NCBI GenBank assembly: GCA_964036315.1
Contig: CAXIWW010000817.1
Coordinates: forward strand, 6,421,501 to 6,485,500
Reading direction: 5' to 3'
Length of the DNA stretch: 64,000 nt
Source: Acanthosepion esculentum
Lineage: Eukaryota > Mollusca > Cephalopoda > Sepiida > Sepiidae
Shown here piece after piece: positions 36,991 to 47,830 of this stretch. Each line of letters begins with the position of its first letter. Position 1 is the stretch's first letter. A program made the position numbers and the translations under genes. A model generated the notes under the pieces. That model was given only the letters and a program-made list of their open reading frames with translations, did no database searches and was not told the DNA's origin.

Positions 36991-38712
36991 AGGAGACAGT
37001 CCAAGAATGTCCCACGCAGACGACCCGCCACCCTAGAGACAGTACCAGAAAGTCCCACGCAGACGACACCCCAGACAAGGGACAGTCCCAGAAAGTCCGA
37101 CGCAGACGACACCCAGTCCCAGAAAGTCCCACGCAGACGACCCCCCACCCAGGAGTCAGTCCAAGAAAGACCTACGCAGACGACCCCCCCACCCAGGAGA
37201 CAGTCCCAGAAAGTCACACGCAGATGACCCCCAGTCCCACAAAGTCCCACGCAGACGACCCCCAGTCCCAGAAAGTCCCACGCAGACGACCCCCAGTCCC
37301 TGAAAGTCCCACGCTGACGACACCCAGTCCCAGAAAGTTCCACGCAGACGAACCCCTACCCAGGAGACAGTCCCAGAAATCCCACGGGACGACACCCACT
37401 CCCAGGAAGTCCCACGCAGACGACCCCCCACCCAGGAGACAGTCCCAGAAAGGCCCACGCAGACGACCCCCAGTCCAAGAAAGTCCCACGCAGACGAGTC
37501 ACAGTCCAAGAAAGTCCCACGCAGACGATCCCCCACCCAGGATACAGTCCCAGAAAGTCTCACGCAGACGACCCACAGTCCAAAAATGTCCCACGCAGAC
37601 GACCCTACACCCAGGAGACAGTCCCAGAAAGTCATACGCAGACGACCCCCAGTCCCAGAAAGTCCCATGCAGACGACCGCCCACCCAGAAGAGAGTCCCA
37701 GAACGTCACACGTTGACGACCCCCTCCCAGGAGACAGTCCCAGAAATTCCCACGTTGACAACCCACCCAGGTGACAGTCCCAGAAAGTCCGACGCAGACG
37801 ACACCCAGTCCCAGAAAGTCCCACGCAGACGGCCAACAAGCAAGAGACAGTCACAGAAAGTCCCACGCAGACGACCCCCCACCCAGGAGACAGTCCCATA
37901 AAGTCCCATGCAGACGACCCCCAGTCCCAGAAAGTCCCACGGAGTCGACCCCTCACCCAGGAGACAGTCCCAGAAAGTCCCACGCAGACGACCCACTAGA
38001 CAGGAGACAGTCCCAGAAAGACCCACGCAGACGACCCCCAGTAACAGAAAGTCCCACACAGACGACCCCCAGTCCTAGGAAGTCCCATGCAGACGACCCC
38101 CACCAGGAAACAATCCCAGAATGTCCCACGCAGACGACACCCACCCAGGAGACAGTCCCAGAAAATCCCAAACAGACAACCCCCCACCCAGGAGACAGTC
38201 CCAGAAAGTCCCACGCAGAAGACCCCCAGTCCCAGAAAGTCCCACGCAGACGACCCCAGTCCCAGAAAGTCCCACGCAGACGACCCCCCACCCAGGAGAC
38301 AGTCCCAGAAAGTCCCACGCAGATGACCCCCACTCCCAGAAAGTCCCAAGCAGACGACCCCCTACCCAGGAAACAGTCCCAGAAAATTCCCACGCAGAAG
38401 ACACCCAGTCCCTGAAAGACCCACGGAGACGAACCCCCACTCAGAAGACAGTGCCAGAAAGACCCACGCAGACGACCACAAGTCCCAGAAAGTCCCACGC
38501 AGACGACTCCCCACCCAGGAGACAGTTCCAGAAAGTCCCACGCAGACGACCCCCCACCCAGGCGAGACTCCAAGAAAGACCCACGCAGACGACCCCGAGT
38601 CACAGAAAGTCCCATGCAGACTAGCGCCCACCCAGGAGACAGTCCCAGATATCCCATGCAGACGAGCCCCCACCCAGGAGACAGTCCCAGAAAGTCCCAC
38701 GCAGACGACCCC
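36991..38712 (+). repeat. D subdomain D3 (right flank, D1-like)
   Basis: Variants return towards the D1 type. CCCACACAGACGACCCCCAG followed by AGTCCTAGGAAGTCCCATG occurs at about 38051-38089, as at 13.9 and 18.55 kb. GACATTTCCC is absent. The last monomers include the short GATATC form at 38648, which is common in the inverted D array. Confidence 0.55.
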
Positions 38713-38720
38713 CAATCTCA
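38705..38720. other. D to C junction
   Basis: D ends in GACGACCCCC and C resumes at AATCTCAGGCC. The C position matches the one at the inverted junction near 40985. Confidence 0.8.
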
Positions 38721-39838
38721 GGCCTCTACAAGGCGAATACGCCTGGCTCTTTTGTGGTAACTGCCTTACAAGCAATCTCAGACTGCTATAAGCCGAATTC
38801 TCCTGGTTCTATTGTGACAACTCCCTTACAAGCAATCTCAGGCTGCTGCAAGCCGAATTCTCCTGGCACTTTTGTGCAAATTGCCTTACAAGCAATCCCA
38901 GGCATCTACGAGCCGACTTCTCTTGTCTCTTTTGTGAAAACGGCCTTAAAAGCAATCTCAGGCTGCTACAAAACGACATCACCTGTCTCTTTTTTTTTAA
39001 ACAGACTTACAAGCAATCTCAGCCTGCTACAAGCCGAATACGCCTGCCTCTTTTGTGAAACTGCCTTACAAGCAATCTCAGGCCGCTACAAATCGACATA
39101 TCGTGGCTCTTTTGTGACAACTGCCTTACAATCAATCTCAGGCTTTCCGCTAGTCTAATTCTCCTGACATTTTGTGCCAATTGCCTTACAAGCAATCCAT
39201 GGTTGCTACGAAGCGATTTCTCCTTTTTCATTTGGGGCATCTGCCTTACAAGCATTCTCAGGCTGCAGCAATATGAATTCTTTTAACTTTTTGTGCGAAT
39301 TGCCTTACAAGCAATCCCAGGCGGCTACGAGCCGATTTCTCCTGGTCCTTTTGTCGCAACTGCCTTACAAGAAATCTCAGGCTGCTACAAGCCGAATTCT
39401 CCTGGGGCTTTTGTGACAAGCAATGTCAGGCTGCTACGAGCCGACTTCTCTTGGCTCTTTTGTGAAAACTGCCTGACAAGTAATATCAAGCTGCTACAAG
39501 CCGAATTCCCCTGGGGCTTTTGTGACAACTGCCTTACAAGCAATGTCAGGCTGCTACGAGCCGACTTCTTTTGGCTCTGTTGTGAAAACTGCCTTACAAG
39601 TAATCTTTGGATGGTACAAGCCGTATTCTCCTGGCGCTTTTGTCACAACTGCCTTACAAGCAATGTCAGAATGCTACAATCCGACTTCTCTTGGCTCTTT
39701 TGTGAAAACTACCTTACAAGTAATATCAGGCCGCTACAAATCGACATCTCCTGTCTCTATTGTGACAAGTGCCTTACAAGCAATCTCAGGCTGCCGCCAG
39801 GACAGTTCTCCTGACTTTTTGTGCCAATTGCCTTAAAA
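38713..39838 (+). repeat. Satellite family C, right forward array (left arm of palindrome P3)
   Basis: About 19 monomers of the 60-bp family C in forward orientation. It begins inside a monomer at AATCTCAGGCCTCTACAAGG. The types come in the order TTCTATTGTGACAAC, GAGCCGACTTCTCTTGTCTC, CTACAAAACGACATC, CAGCCTG...AATACG, GGCCGCTACAAATCG, CCGCTAGTC, CTACGAAGCG, CATTCTCAGGCTGCAGCAAT, CAGGCGGCTACGAGCC, AAGAAATCTCAGG and CAATGTCAGG. The same order is found in reverse on the other side of 39839. Confidence 0.95.
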
Positions 39839-40985
39839 GAAGGCAGTTGTCACAAAAGCGCCAGGAGAATTCGGCTTGTACCAGCCAAGGATTACTTGTA
39901 AGTTAGTTTTCACAAAAGAGCCAAGAGAATTCGGCTCGTAGCAGCCTGACATTGCTTTTAAGGCAGTCGTCACAAAAGTGCCAAGAGAATTCGGCTTGTA
40001 GCAGCCTGAGATTCCTTGTAAGTGAATTGCCACAAAAGAGCCAGGAGAAATAGGCTTGTAACCGCCTGGGATTGCTTGTAAGGCAATTCGCACAAAAAGC
40101 CAGGTGAATTCATATTGCTGCACCCTGAGAATGCTTGTAAGGCAGATGCCACAAATGAGCCACGAGAAATCGGTTCGTAGCAGCCTGGGATTGCTTGTAA
40201 GGCAATTGGCACAAAAATCAGGAGAATTGGACTAGCGGATGCCTGAGATTGCTTGTAAGGCAGTTGTCACAAAAGAGCCAGGATATGTCGATTTGTAGCA
40301 GGCTGAGATATCTTGTAAGGCAAATGCCACAAAAGAGCCAGGAGAAATCGGCACGTAGCAGCCTGGGATTGCTTGTAAGTCAATTGGCACAAAATATCAG
40401 GAGAATTGGACTAGCAGCAGCCTGAGATTGCTTGTAAGGCAGTTGTCACAAAAGAGCTGCTACAGTTGTCACAAAATATGTTGATTTGTAGCGGCCTGAG
40501 ATTGCTTGTAAGGCAGTTTCAAAAAAGAGCCAGGCGTATTCGGTTTGTAGCAGGCTGAGATTGATTGTAAGGCACATTTTTAAAAAAGAGACAAGAGATG
40601 TCGTTTTGTAGCAGCCTGAGATTGCTTTTAAGGCAGTTTTCAAAAAAAGAGACAAGAGAAGTCAGCTCGTAGACGCCTGGGATTGCTTGTAAGGCAATTT
40701 GCACAAAAGCGCCAGGCGAAATCGGCTCGTAGCCGCCTGGGATTGCTTGTAAGGCAATTGGCACAAAAAGATAGGAGAATTGATATTGCTGCAGCATGAG
40801 ATTGCTTGTAAGGCAGTTGTCACAATAGAACCAGGAGAATTCGGCTTGTAGCAGCCTGAGATTGCTTGTAAGGCAGTTACCACAAAAGAGTCAGGAAAAA
40901 TCGGCACGTAGCCGCCTGGGATTGCTTTTAAGGCAATTGGAACAGAAAGTCAGGAGAACTGTCCTGGCGGCAGCCTGAAATTGCT
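39839..40985 (-). repeat. Satellite family C, right inverted array (right arm of palindrome P3)
   Basis: Reverse-complement family C monomers, 1147 bp against 1126 bp in the left arm. Read backwards from 40985, the monomer types follow the left arm through at least ten matched steps, with one or two extra monomers and one repeated pair. Private matches include GGTTCTATTGTGACAAC and the TTGGCTGGTACAAGCC type next to the axis. It ends at GCAATTTCAGG (reversed), the same C position as the left D/C boundary. Confidence 0.95.
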
Positions 40986-43900
40986 CGACTGCGTGGGACT
41001 TTCTGGGATTGTCTCCTGGGTGGGGGGTCGTCTGCGTGCGATATCTAGGACTGTCTCCTGGGTGGGGTGTCGTCTGCATGGGACTTTCTGGGACTGGGGG
41101 TCGTCTGCGTGGGTCTTTCTGGGACAGTCTCCTGAGTGCGGTGACGTCTGCATGGGACTTTCTGGGACTGGGGGTCGTCTGAGTGGGACTTTCTGTGACT
41201 GGGGGTCGTCTAAGTGGGACTTTCTGTGACTGTCTCCTGAGTGGGGGGTCGTCTGCGTGGGATATCTCGGACTGTCTCTTTAGTGGGGGGTCCTGTGCAT
41301 GGGATTTTCTGGGACTCGGGATCGTCTGCGTGGGACTTTCTGCGACTGTCTCCTGGGTGGAGGCTCGTCTGCGTGGAACTTTCTAGGACTGTCTCCTGGG
41401 TGGGGTGTCGTCTGCGTGGGACTTTCTGGGACTGGGGTTCGTCTGCGTGGGTCTTTCTGGGTCTGTCTACTGGGTTGGGGTTGTCTGCGTGGGACTTTCT
41501 GTGACTGTGGTCGTCAGCGTGGGACTTTCTGTGACTGGGGGTCGTCTGCGTGGGACTTTCTTCGACTGGGGTTCGTCTGGGTGGGACTTTCTGGGACTGT
41601 CTCCTGGGTGGGGGGTCGTCTGTTTGGGACTTTCTGAGAACTGTCTCCTGGGTGGGGTGTCGTCTGCGTGGGACTTTCTGGGACTGATGGTCGTGTGTTT
41701 GCGATTTCTGGGACTGTTTCCTGGGTGGGGTGTCGTCTGCGTGGGACTTTCTGGAACTGTCTCCTGGGTGGGGGTCGTCTGCATGGGACTTTCTGGGACT
41801 GGGGGTCTTCTGCGTGGGACTTTTGGGGACTGGGCTCGTCTGCGTGGGACTTTCTGGGACTGTCTCCTGGGTGGGGGTCGTCTGCGTGGGACTTTCTTGG
41901 AGTGTGGGTCGTCTGCGTGGGACTTTCTCTGTCTGTCTCCTGGGTGGGGTGTCGTCTGCGTGGGACTTTCTGGGACTAGGGGTCGTCTGAGTGCGACTTT
42001 CTGGTACTGCGTGTCGTCTGCGTGGGACTTTCTGGGACTGTCTCCTCGGTGTGGGGTCGTCTGCGTGGGTCTTTCTGGGACTGTGGGTCGTCTGCGTGGG
42101 ACTTTCTGTGACTGTCTCCAGGGTGGGGTGTCGTCTGCGTGGAACTTTCTGGGACTGGGGGTCGTCTGCGTGGGACTTTCTGGGTCTGTCTCCTGGGTGA
42201 GGGGTCATCTGCGTGGGACTTTCTGGGTCTGTCTCCTGGGTGGGAGGTCGTCTGCGTGGGACTTTCTGGGAATGTCTCCTGGGTGGGGGGTCGTCTTTTT
42301 GGGACTAGTTCCTGGGTGTGGGGTCGTCTGCGTGGGGTCGTCTGCTTGGGACTTTCTTGGACTGTCTCCTGAGTGGGGGGTCGTCTGCGTGTGACTTGCT
42401 GGGACTGGGGGTCGTCTGCGTGGGACTTTCTTGGACTGTCTCCTGAGTGGGGGGTCGTCTGCGTGTGACTTGCTGGGACTGGGGGTCGTCTGCGTGGGAC
42501 TTTCTAGGACTGTGGTTCGTATGCGTGGGTATTTCTGGGACCCTCTCCTGGGTGGCGGGTCGTCTGCGTGGGATGTTCTGGGACAGTCTCCTGCGTGGGG
42601 ATCGTCTGCGTGGGTTTTCCTGGGACTGGGGTCGTCTGCGTGGGAATTTCTGGGACTGTCTCTTGGGTAGGGTGTCGTGTGCGTGGGACTTTCTGGGACT
42701 GGGGCTCGTCTGCGTGGGACCTTCTGGGACTGGGGGTCGTCTGCGTGGGACTTTCTGGGACTGGGGGTCGTCTGCGTGGGACTTTCTGGGACTGTCTCCT
42801 GGTTGGGGGGTCGTCTGCGTGGGACTTGCTGGGACTGGGGTTCGTCTGCGTGGGACTTTCTGGGATTGTCTCCTGGGTGGGGGGTCGTCTGCGTGGGATA
42901 TCTAGGACTGTCTCCTGGGTGGGGTGTCGTCTGAATGGGACTTTCTGGGACTGGGGGTGGTCTGCGTGGGTCTTTCTGGGACAGTCTCCTGAGTGCGGTG
43001 TCGTCTGCATGGGACTTTGTGGGACTGGGGGTCGTCTGCGTGGGACTTTCTGGGACTGGGTGTCGTCTGCGTGCGATTTCTGGGACTGGGCGTCGTTTGC
43101 GTGCGACTTTCTGGGACTGTCTCCTGGTTGGGGTGTCGTCTGCGTGGGACTTGCTGGGACTGGGGGTCTTCTGCGTGGGACTTTCTGGGACTGTCTCCTC
43201 GGTGTGGGGTCGTCTGCGTGGCACTTTCTGGGACTGTGGGTCGTCTGCGTGGGACTTTCTGTGACTGTCTCCAGGGTGGGGTGTCGTCTGCGTGGAACTT
43301 TCTGGGACTGGGTGTCGTCTGCGTGGGACTTTCTGGGTCTGTCTCCTGGGTGAGGGGTCATCTGCGTGGGACTTTCTGGGTCTGTCTCCTGGGTGGGAGG
43401 TCGTCTGCGTGGGACTTTCTGGGACTGTCTCCTGGGTGGGGGCTCGTCTGCGTGGGACTTTCTGGGACTGTCTCCTGGGTTGGGGTTGTCTGCATGGGAC
43501 TTTCTGGGACTGGGGGTCGTCTGCGTGGGTCTTTTTTGGACTGGAGGTCTTCTCCGTGGGACTTTCTGGGAGTGTCTCCTGGGTGGGTGTCGTCTGCATG
43601 GGTCTTTCTGGTACAGTCTCCTGGGTGCGGTGTCGTCTGCGTGGGACTTTCTGGGACTGGGGGTCGTCTGCGTGGGACTTTCTGGGACTGTCTCCTGGTT
43701 GGGGGGTCGTCTGTTTGGGACTTTCTGTGAATGTCTCCTGGGTGGGGGTCGTCTGCGTGGGACTTTCTGGGACTGTCTCCTGGGTGGGGGCTCGTCATCG
43801 TGGGACTTTCTGGGACTGTCTCCTGGGTTGGGGTCGTCTGCATGGGACTTTCTGGGACTGGGGGTCTTTTGCGTAAGACTTTCTGGGACTGTCTCATGCG

Positions 43901-46900
43901 TGGCTCCTGGGTGTGGGGTCGTCTGCGTGGTATATCTAGGACTGTCTCCTGTGTGCGGTGTCGTCTGCATGGGACTTTCTGGGACTGGGGGTCGTCTGCA
44001 TGGGTCTTTCTGGTACAGTCTCCTGGGTGCGGTGTCGTCTGCGTGGGACTTTCTGGGACTGGGGGTCGTCTGCGTGGGACTTTCTGGGACTGTCTCCTGG
44101 TTGGGGGGTCGTCTGCGTGGGACTTCCTGGGACAGTCTCCTGGGTGGGGGGTCGTCTGCGTGGGACTTTCTGGGACTGGGGGTCGTCTGCGTGGGTCTTT
44201 CTTGGACTGGAGGTCTTCTCCGTGGGACTTTCTGGGAGTGTCTCCTGGGTGGGTGTCGTCAGTTTGGGACTTTCTGGGACTATCTCCTGGGTGGGGGTCG
44301 TCTGCGTGGGACTTTCCGGGACTGTCTCCTGGTTGGGGGCTCGTCTGCGTGGGACTTTCTGGGACTGTCTCCTGGGTGGGGGTCGTCTGCGTGGGATATC
44401 TAGGACTGTCTCCTTGGTGGGGGGTCGTCTGCATGGGATTTTCTGGGACTGGGGGTCTTTTGCTTGAGACTTTCTGGGACTGTCTCCTGCGTGGGGGGTC
44501 GTCTGCGTGGGATATCTAGGACTGTCTCCTGGGTGGGGGATCGTCTGCATGGGACTTTCTGGGACTGTGGGTCTTCTGCGTGGGACTTTCTGGGAATGTC
44601 TCCTGGGTGGGGGTCGTCTGCGTGGGATTTTGTGGGATTGGGTGTCGTCTGCGTGGGACTTTCTGGGACTGGGGGTCGTCTGCGTGGGTCTTTCTTGGAC
44701 TCCCCCTGGGTGAGGTGTCTTCTGCGTGGGACATTCTGGGACTGGAGATCGTCTGCGTGGGTCTTTCTGAGACTGTCTCCTGGGTGGGGGTTCGTCTGCG
44801 TGGGACTTTCTGGGAATGTCTCCTTCGTGGTGGGTCGTCTGCGTGGGACTTTCAGTGAGTGGGTGTCGTCTGCGTGGGACTTTCTTGGACTGTCTCCTGG
44901 GTGGGAGTCGTCTGTGTGTGTCTTTCTGGGACTGTGGGTCGTCTGCGTGGGACTTTCTGGGACTGGCTCCTGGGTGGGGGGTCGTCTGCGTGGGACTTTC
45001 TGGAACAGTCTCCTGGGTTGGGGGTCGTCTGCGTGGGACTTTCTGGGACTGTCTCTTGGGTGGGGGTCGTCTGCGTGGGATTTTCTGGGACTGTCTCCTG
45101 TCTGGGGGTCGTCAGCGTGGGACTTTCTGTGACTGTCTCCTGGGTGCGGATTGTCTGCGTGGGATATCTAGGACTGTCTCCTGGGTGGAGGTTCGTCTTC
45201 ATGGGTCTTTCTGGGACTGGGGGTCTTTTGCTTGAGACTTTCTGGGACTGTCTCCTGCGTGGGGGGTCGTCTGCATGGGATATCTAGGACTGTCTCCTGG
45301 GTGGGGGATCGTCTGCATGGGACTTTCTGGGACTGTGGGTCTTCTGCGTGGGACTTTCTGGGAATGTCTCCTGGGTGGGGGTCGTCTGCGTGGGATTTTG
45401 TGGGATTGGGTGTCGTCTGCGTGGGACTTTCTGGGACTGGGGGTCGTCTGCGTGGGTCTTTCTTGGACTCCCCCTGGGTGAGGTGTCTTCTGCGTGGGAC
45501 ATTCTGGGACTGGAGATCGTCTGCGTGGGTCTTTCTGAGACTGTCTCCTGGGTGGGGGTTCGTCTGCGTGGGACTTTCTGGGAATGTCTCCTTCGTGGGG
45601 GGTCGTCTGCGTGGGACTTTCAGTGAGTGGGTGTCGTCTGCGTGGGACTTTCTTGGACTGTCTCCTGGGTGGGAGTCGTCTGTGTGTGTCTTTCTGGGAC
45701 TGTGGGTCGTCTGCGTGGGACTTTCTGGGACTGGCTCCTGGGTGGGGGGTCGTCTGCGTGGGACTTTCTGGAACAGTCTCCTGGGTTGGGGGTCGTCTGC
45801 GTGGGACTTTCTGGGACTGTCTCTTGGGTGGGGGTCGTCTGCGTGGGATTTTCTGGGACTGTCTCCTGTCTGGGGGTCGTCAGCGTGGGACTTTCTGTGA
45901 CTGTCTCCTGGGTGCGGATTGTCTGCGTGGGATATCTAGGACTGTCTCCTGGGTGGAGGTTCGTCTTCATGGGTCTTTCTGGGACTGGGGGTCTTTTGCG
46001 TGGGACTGTCTCCTGCGTGGCGGGTCGTCTGCGTCCGATGTTCAGCGACTGGGTGTCGCCTGCGTGGGACTTTCTGGGACTGTCTCCTGGTTGGTGGTCG
46101 TCTGCGTGGGACTTTCTGGGACTGAAGGTCGTCTGCGTGGGACTTTCTGCGACTGTCTCCTGGGTGGGGGGTCGTCTGCGTGGGACTTTCTGGGACTGTC
46201 TCCTGGGTGGGTATTCGTCTGCGTGGGATTTTCTGGGATTGAGGGTCGTCTGCGTGGGACTTGCTGGCACACTCTCCTGTCTGGGGGTCGTCTGCGTGGG
46301 ACTTTCTGGGACTGTCTCCTGGGTGGGGGTCGTCTGCGTGGGATATGTTGGACTGTCTCCTGGGTGGGGTGTCGTCTGCATGGGACTTTCTGCGACTGGG
46401 GGTTGTCTGCATGGGTCTTTCTGGTACAGTCTCCTGCGTGCGGTGTCGTCTGCGTGGGATTTTGTGGGATTGGGGGTCGTCTGCGTGGGACTTTATGGGA
46501 CTGGGGGTCGTCTGCGTGGGTCATTCTGGGACTCTCTCCTGGGTGGGTGGTCGTCTGCTTGGGACGTTCTGGGACTGTTTCCTGGGTGGGGACTCGTCTG
46601 CGTTGGACTTTCTGGGACTGGGGTTCGTCTGCGTGGGTCTTTCTGGGACAGTCTCCTGGGTGCGGTGTCGTCTGCGTGGGACTTTGTGGGACTGGGGGTC
46701 TTCTGCGTGTGACTTTCTGGGACTGTCTCCTGGGTGTGGGTCGTCTGTTTGGGTCTTTCTGGGACTGTCTCCTGGGTCGGGGTCGTCTGCGTGGGACTTT
46801 CTGGGATTGTCTCCTGGCTGGGGTTCGTCTGCATGGGACTTCCTAGGACTGGGGGTCGTCTGCGTGGGACTAACTGGGATTGTCTCCTGGGTGGGTGTTC

Positions 46901-47199
46901 GTCTGCGTGGGATTTTCTGGGACTGGGGGTCGTCTGCGTGGGACTTGCTGGGACACTCTCCTGTCTGGGGGTCGTCTGCGTGGGACTTTCTGGGACTGGC
47001 TCCTGGGTGTGGGGTCGTCTGCGTGGGACTTTCTGGGACTGGGGGTCGTCTGCATGTGTCTTTCTGGTACAGTCTCCTTGGTGCGGTGTCGTCTGCGTGG
47101 GATTTTCTGGGACTGGGAGTCGTCTGCCTGGGTCTTTCTGGGACTGGGGGTCGTCTGCCTGGGACTTCCTGGGACTGTCTCCTGGGTGGGGTGTCGTCT
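40986..47199 (-). repeat. Minisatellite family D, inverted array
   Basis: 6.2 kb of reverse-complement D monomers (GTGGGACTTTCTGGGACTGG and GGGTCGTCTGC, alternating with TGTCTCCTGGGTGGGG forms). The G-rich strand is now the + strand. A short monomer with GATATCTAGGACTGTC recurs at about 41040, 42896, 43933, 44396, 44511, 45163, 45280 and 45935, more often than its reverse form in D+. Stop-free frames on both strands recur here and are by-products. Confidence 0.95.
44440..45975 (-). repeat. 768-bp tandem duplication in inverted D
   Basis: Two adjacent copies, about 44440-45207 and 45208-45975. GGGGGTCTTTTGCTTGAGAC occurs at about 44451 and 45219, and ACTCCCCCTGGGTGAGGTG at about 44699 and 45467, both 768 bp apart. 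Only single differences are seen, for example CTTCGTGGTGGGTCG against CTTCGTGGGGGGTCG. After the second copy the sequence diverges (TTTTGCGTGGGACTG). Confidence 0.9.
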
Positions 47200-47210
47200 G
47201 TTTTTATATA
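47190..47210. other. D- to E+ junction
   Basis: D ends at GGTGTCGTCTG, and E begins inside its conserved block at TTTTTATATAATCATG. No repeat of either family crosses the site. Confidence 0.85.
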
Positions 47211-47530
47211 ATCATGTATTTTTATACTTTCATAGTGATTTTTTTTTATTGGGGGGTCACTATTTGCTCATAGCTGGGACCCTTTGTGACCAGAAGCCTT
47301 GATGTCAGATGTAGTTTATAGTCATACCTAGGATTAGTTGGCACTGTGGGGCTGTTGGCACTTTTGCTATCAGCTGTTGGCACTTTTGCTATCAGCTGTT
47401 TGCACTTTTGCTATCAGCTGTTGGTACTTTTGCTATCATCTGTTGGCACTTTTGCTATCAGCTGTTGGCACTTTTGCTATCAGCTGTTGGCAATTTTGCT
47501 ATCAGCTGTTGGCACTTTTGCTATCAGCTG

Positions 47531-47830
47531 TGGCGCTGTTAGCACTTTTGCTATCAACTGGTATTGTTCGCAATTTTTTATATAAACATGTATTTTTATA
47601 CTTTCATAGAGTTTTTTTTTAGTGGGGGGTCACTATTTGCTCATAGCTGGGACCTTTTTTAATCAGAAGCCTTGCCGTCTGATGTAGTTTATAGTCATAC
47701 CTAGGACTATTTGGCAATGTGGTGCTGTTGGCATTTTTGCTTTCAGCTGTTGGCACTTTTGATCAGCTGTTGGCACTTTTGCTATCAACTGGTGTTGTTC
47801 GCAAGTTTTTATATAAACACGTATTTTTTT
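47531..47830 (+). repeat. End-matching E segment, copy 1
   Basis: Near-identical to 55141-55459 (offset 7610 bp at TGGCGCTGTTAGCAC). Shared rare variants are GACCTTTTTTAATCAG, GGACTATTTGGCAATG, TTTGCTTTCAGC and AAACACGTATTTT. The other copy has an additional 22-bp repeat. Confidence 0.85.

Larger units (their letters stand above)
12865..38712 (+). repeat. Minisatellite family D, forward array (31-bp and 43-bp monomers)
   Basis: A 25.8-kb array of two intermixed monomers. The 31-bp form starts CCCACGCAGACGACCCCCAG and ends TCCCAGAAAGT. The 43-bp form has an extra ACCCAGGAGACAG-type segment before TCCCAGAAAGT; 42- and 44-bp variants also occur. The 31-bp unit contains 14 C, 9 A, 6 G and 2 T, a strong strand asymmetry. 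All six frames of the consensus are free of stops, and both lengths leave remainder 1 on division by 3, so three monomers return to frame. This explains long open frames on both strands, such as 18898-21024, 23418-25820 and 25920-28517 (708, 800 and 865 codons). Peptides are rich in P, R, S, T, Q and D on one strand and G, W, L, V and S on the other. I see no start context, domain or codon signature of a gene. Confidence 0.95.
38640..41050. repeat. Palindrome P3 spanning D-C-C-D, axis near 39846
   Basis: Order is D+ C+ | C- D-. The last D+ monomers before C (GATATC form at 38648, then a 43-bp monomer, then CCCACGCAG) match the reverse complement of the first D- monomers (GATATC at 41040, then the same monomers). 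The midpoint of these GATATC sites is about 39846, within 10 bp of the orientation switch. The C position joined to D is the same on both sides. The arms are diverged, so this looks like an old inverted duplication of one D/C junction. Confidence 0.85.

Noticed and set aside
39839..39839. Palindrome as a simple fold-back sequencing artefact
   Set aside because: A fold-back read would give identical arms. These arms differ by substitutions and whole monomers while keeping order. Misassembly by another route cannot be excluded without reads.
47270..47340. Helitron 3' end suggested by CTAGG and CTAGT in the E block
   Set aside because: I see no GC-rich hairpin at the right distance, no paired 5' TC end and no A/T insertion context. 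The motif is short and expected by chance.
47354..47560. CRISPR-like direct repeats of 22 bp
   Set aside because: The repeats are contiguous, with no unique spacers, no leader and no cas genes, and the array is part of a eukaryotic-style composite satellite.
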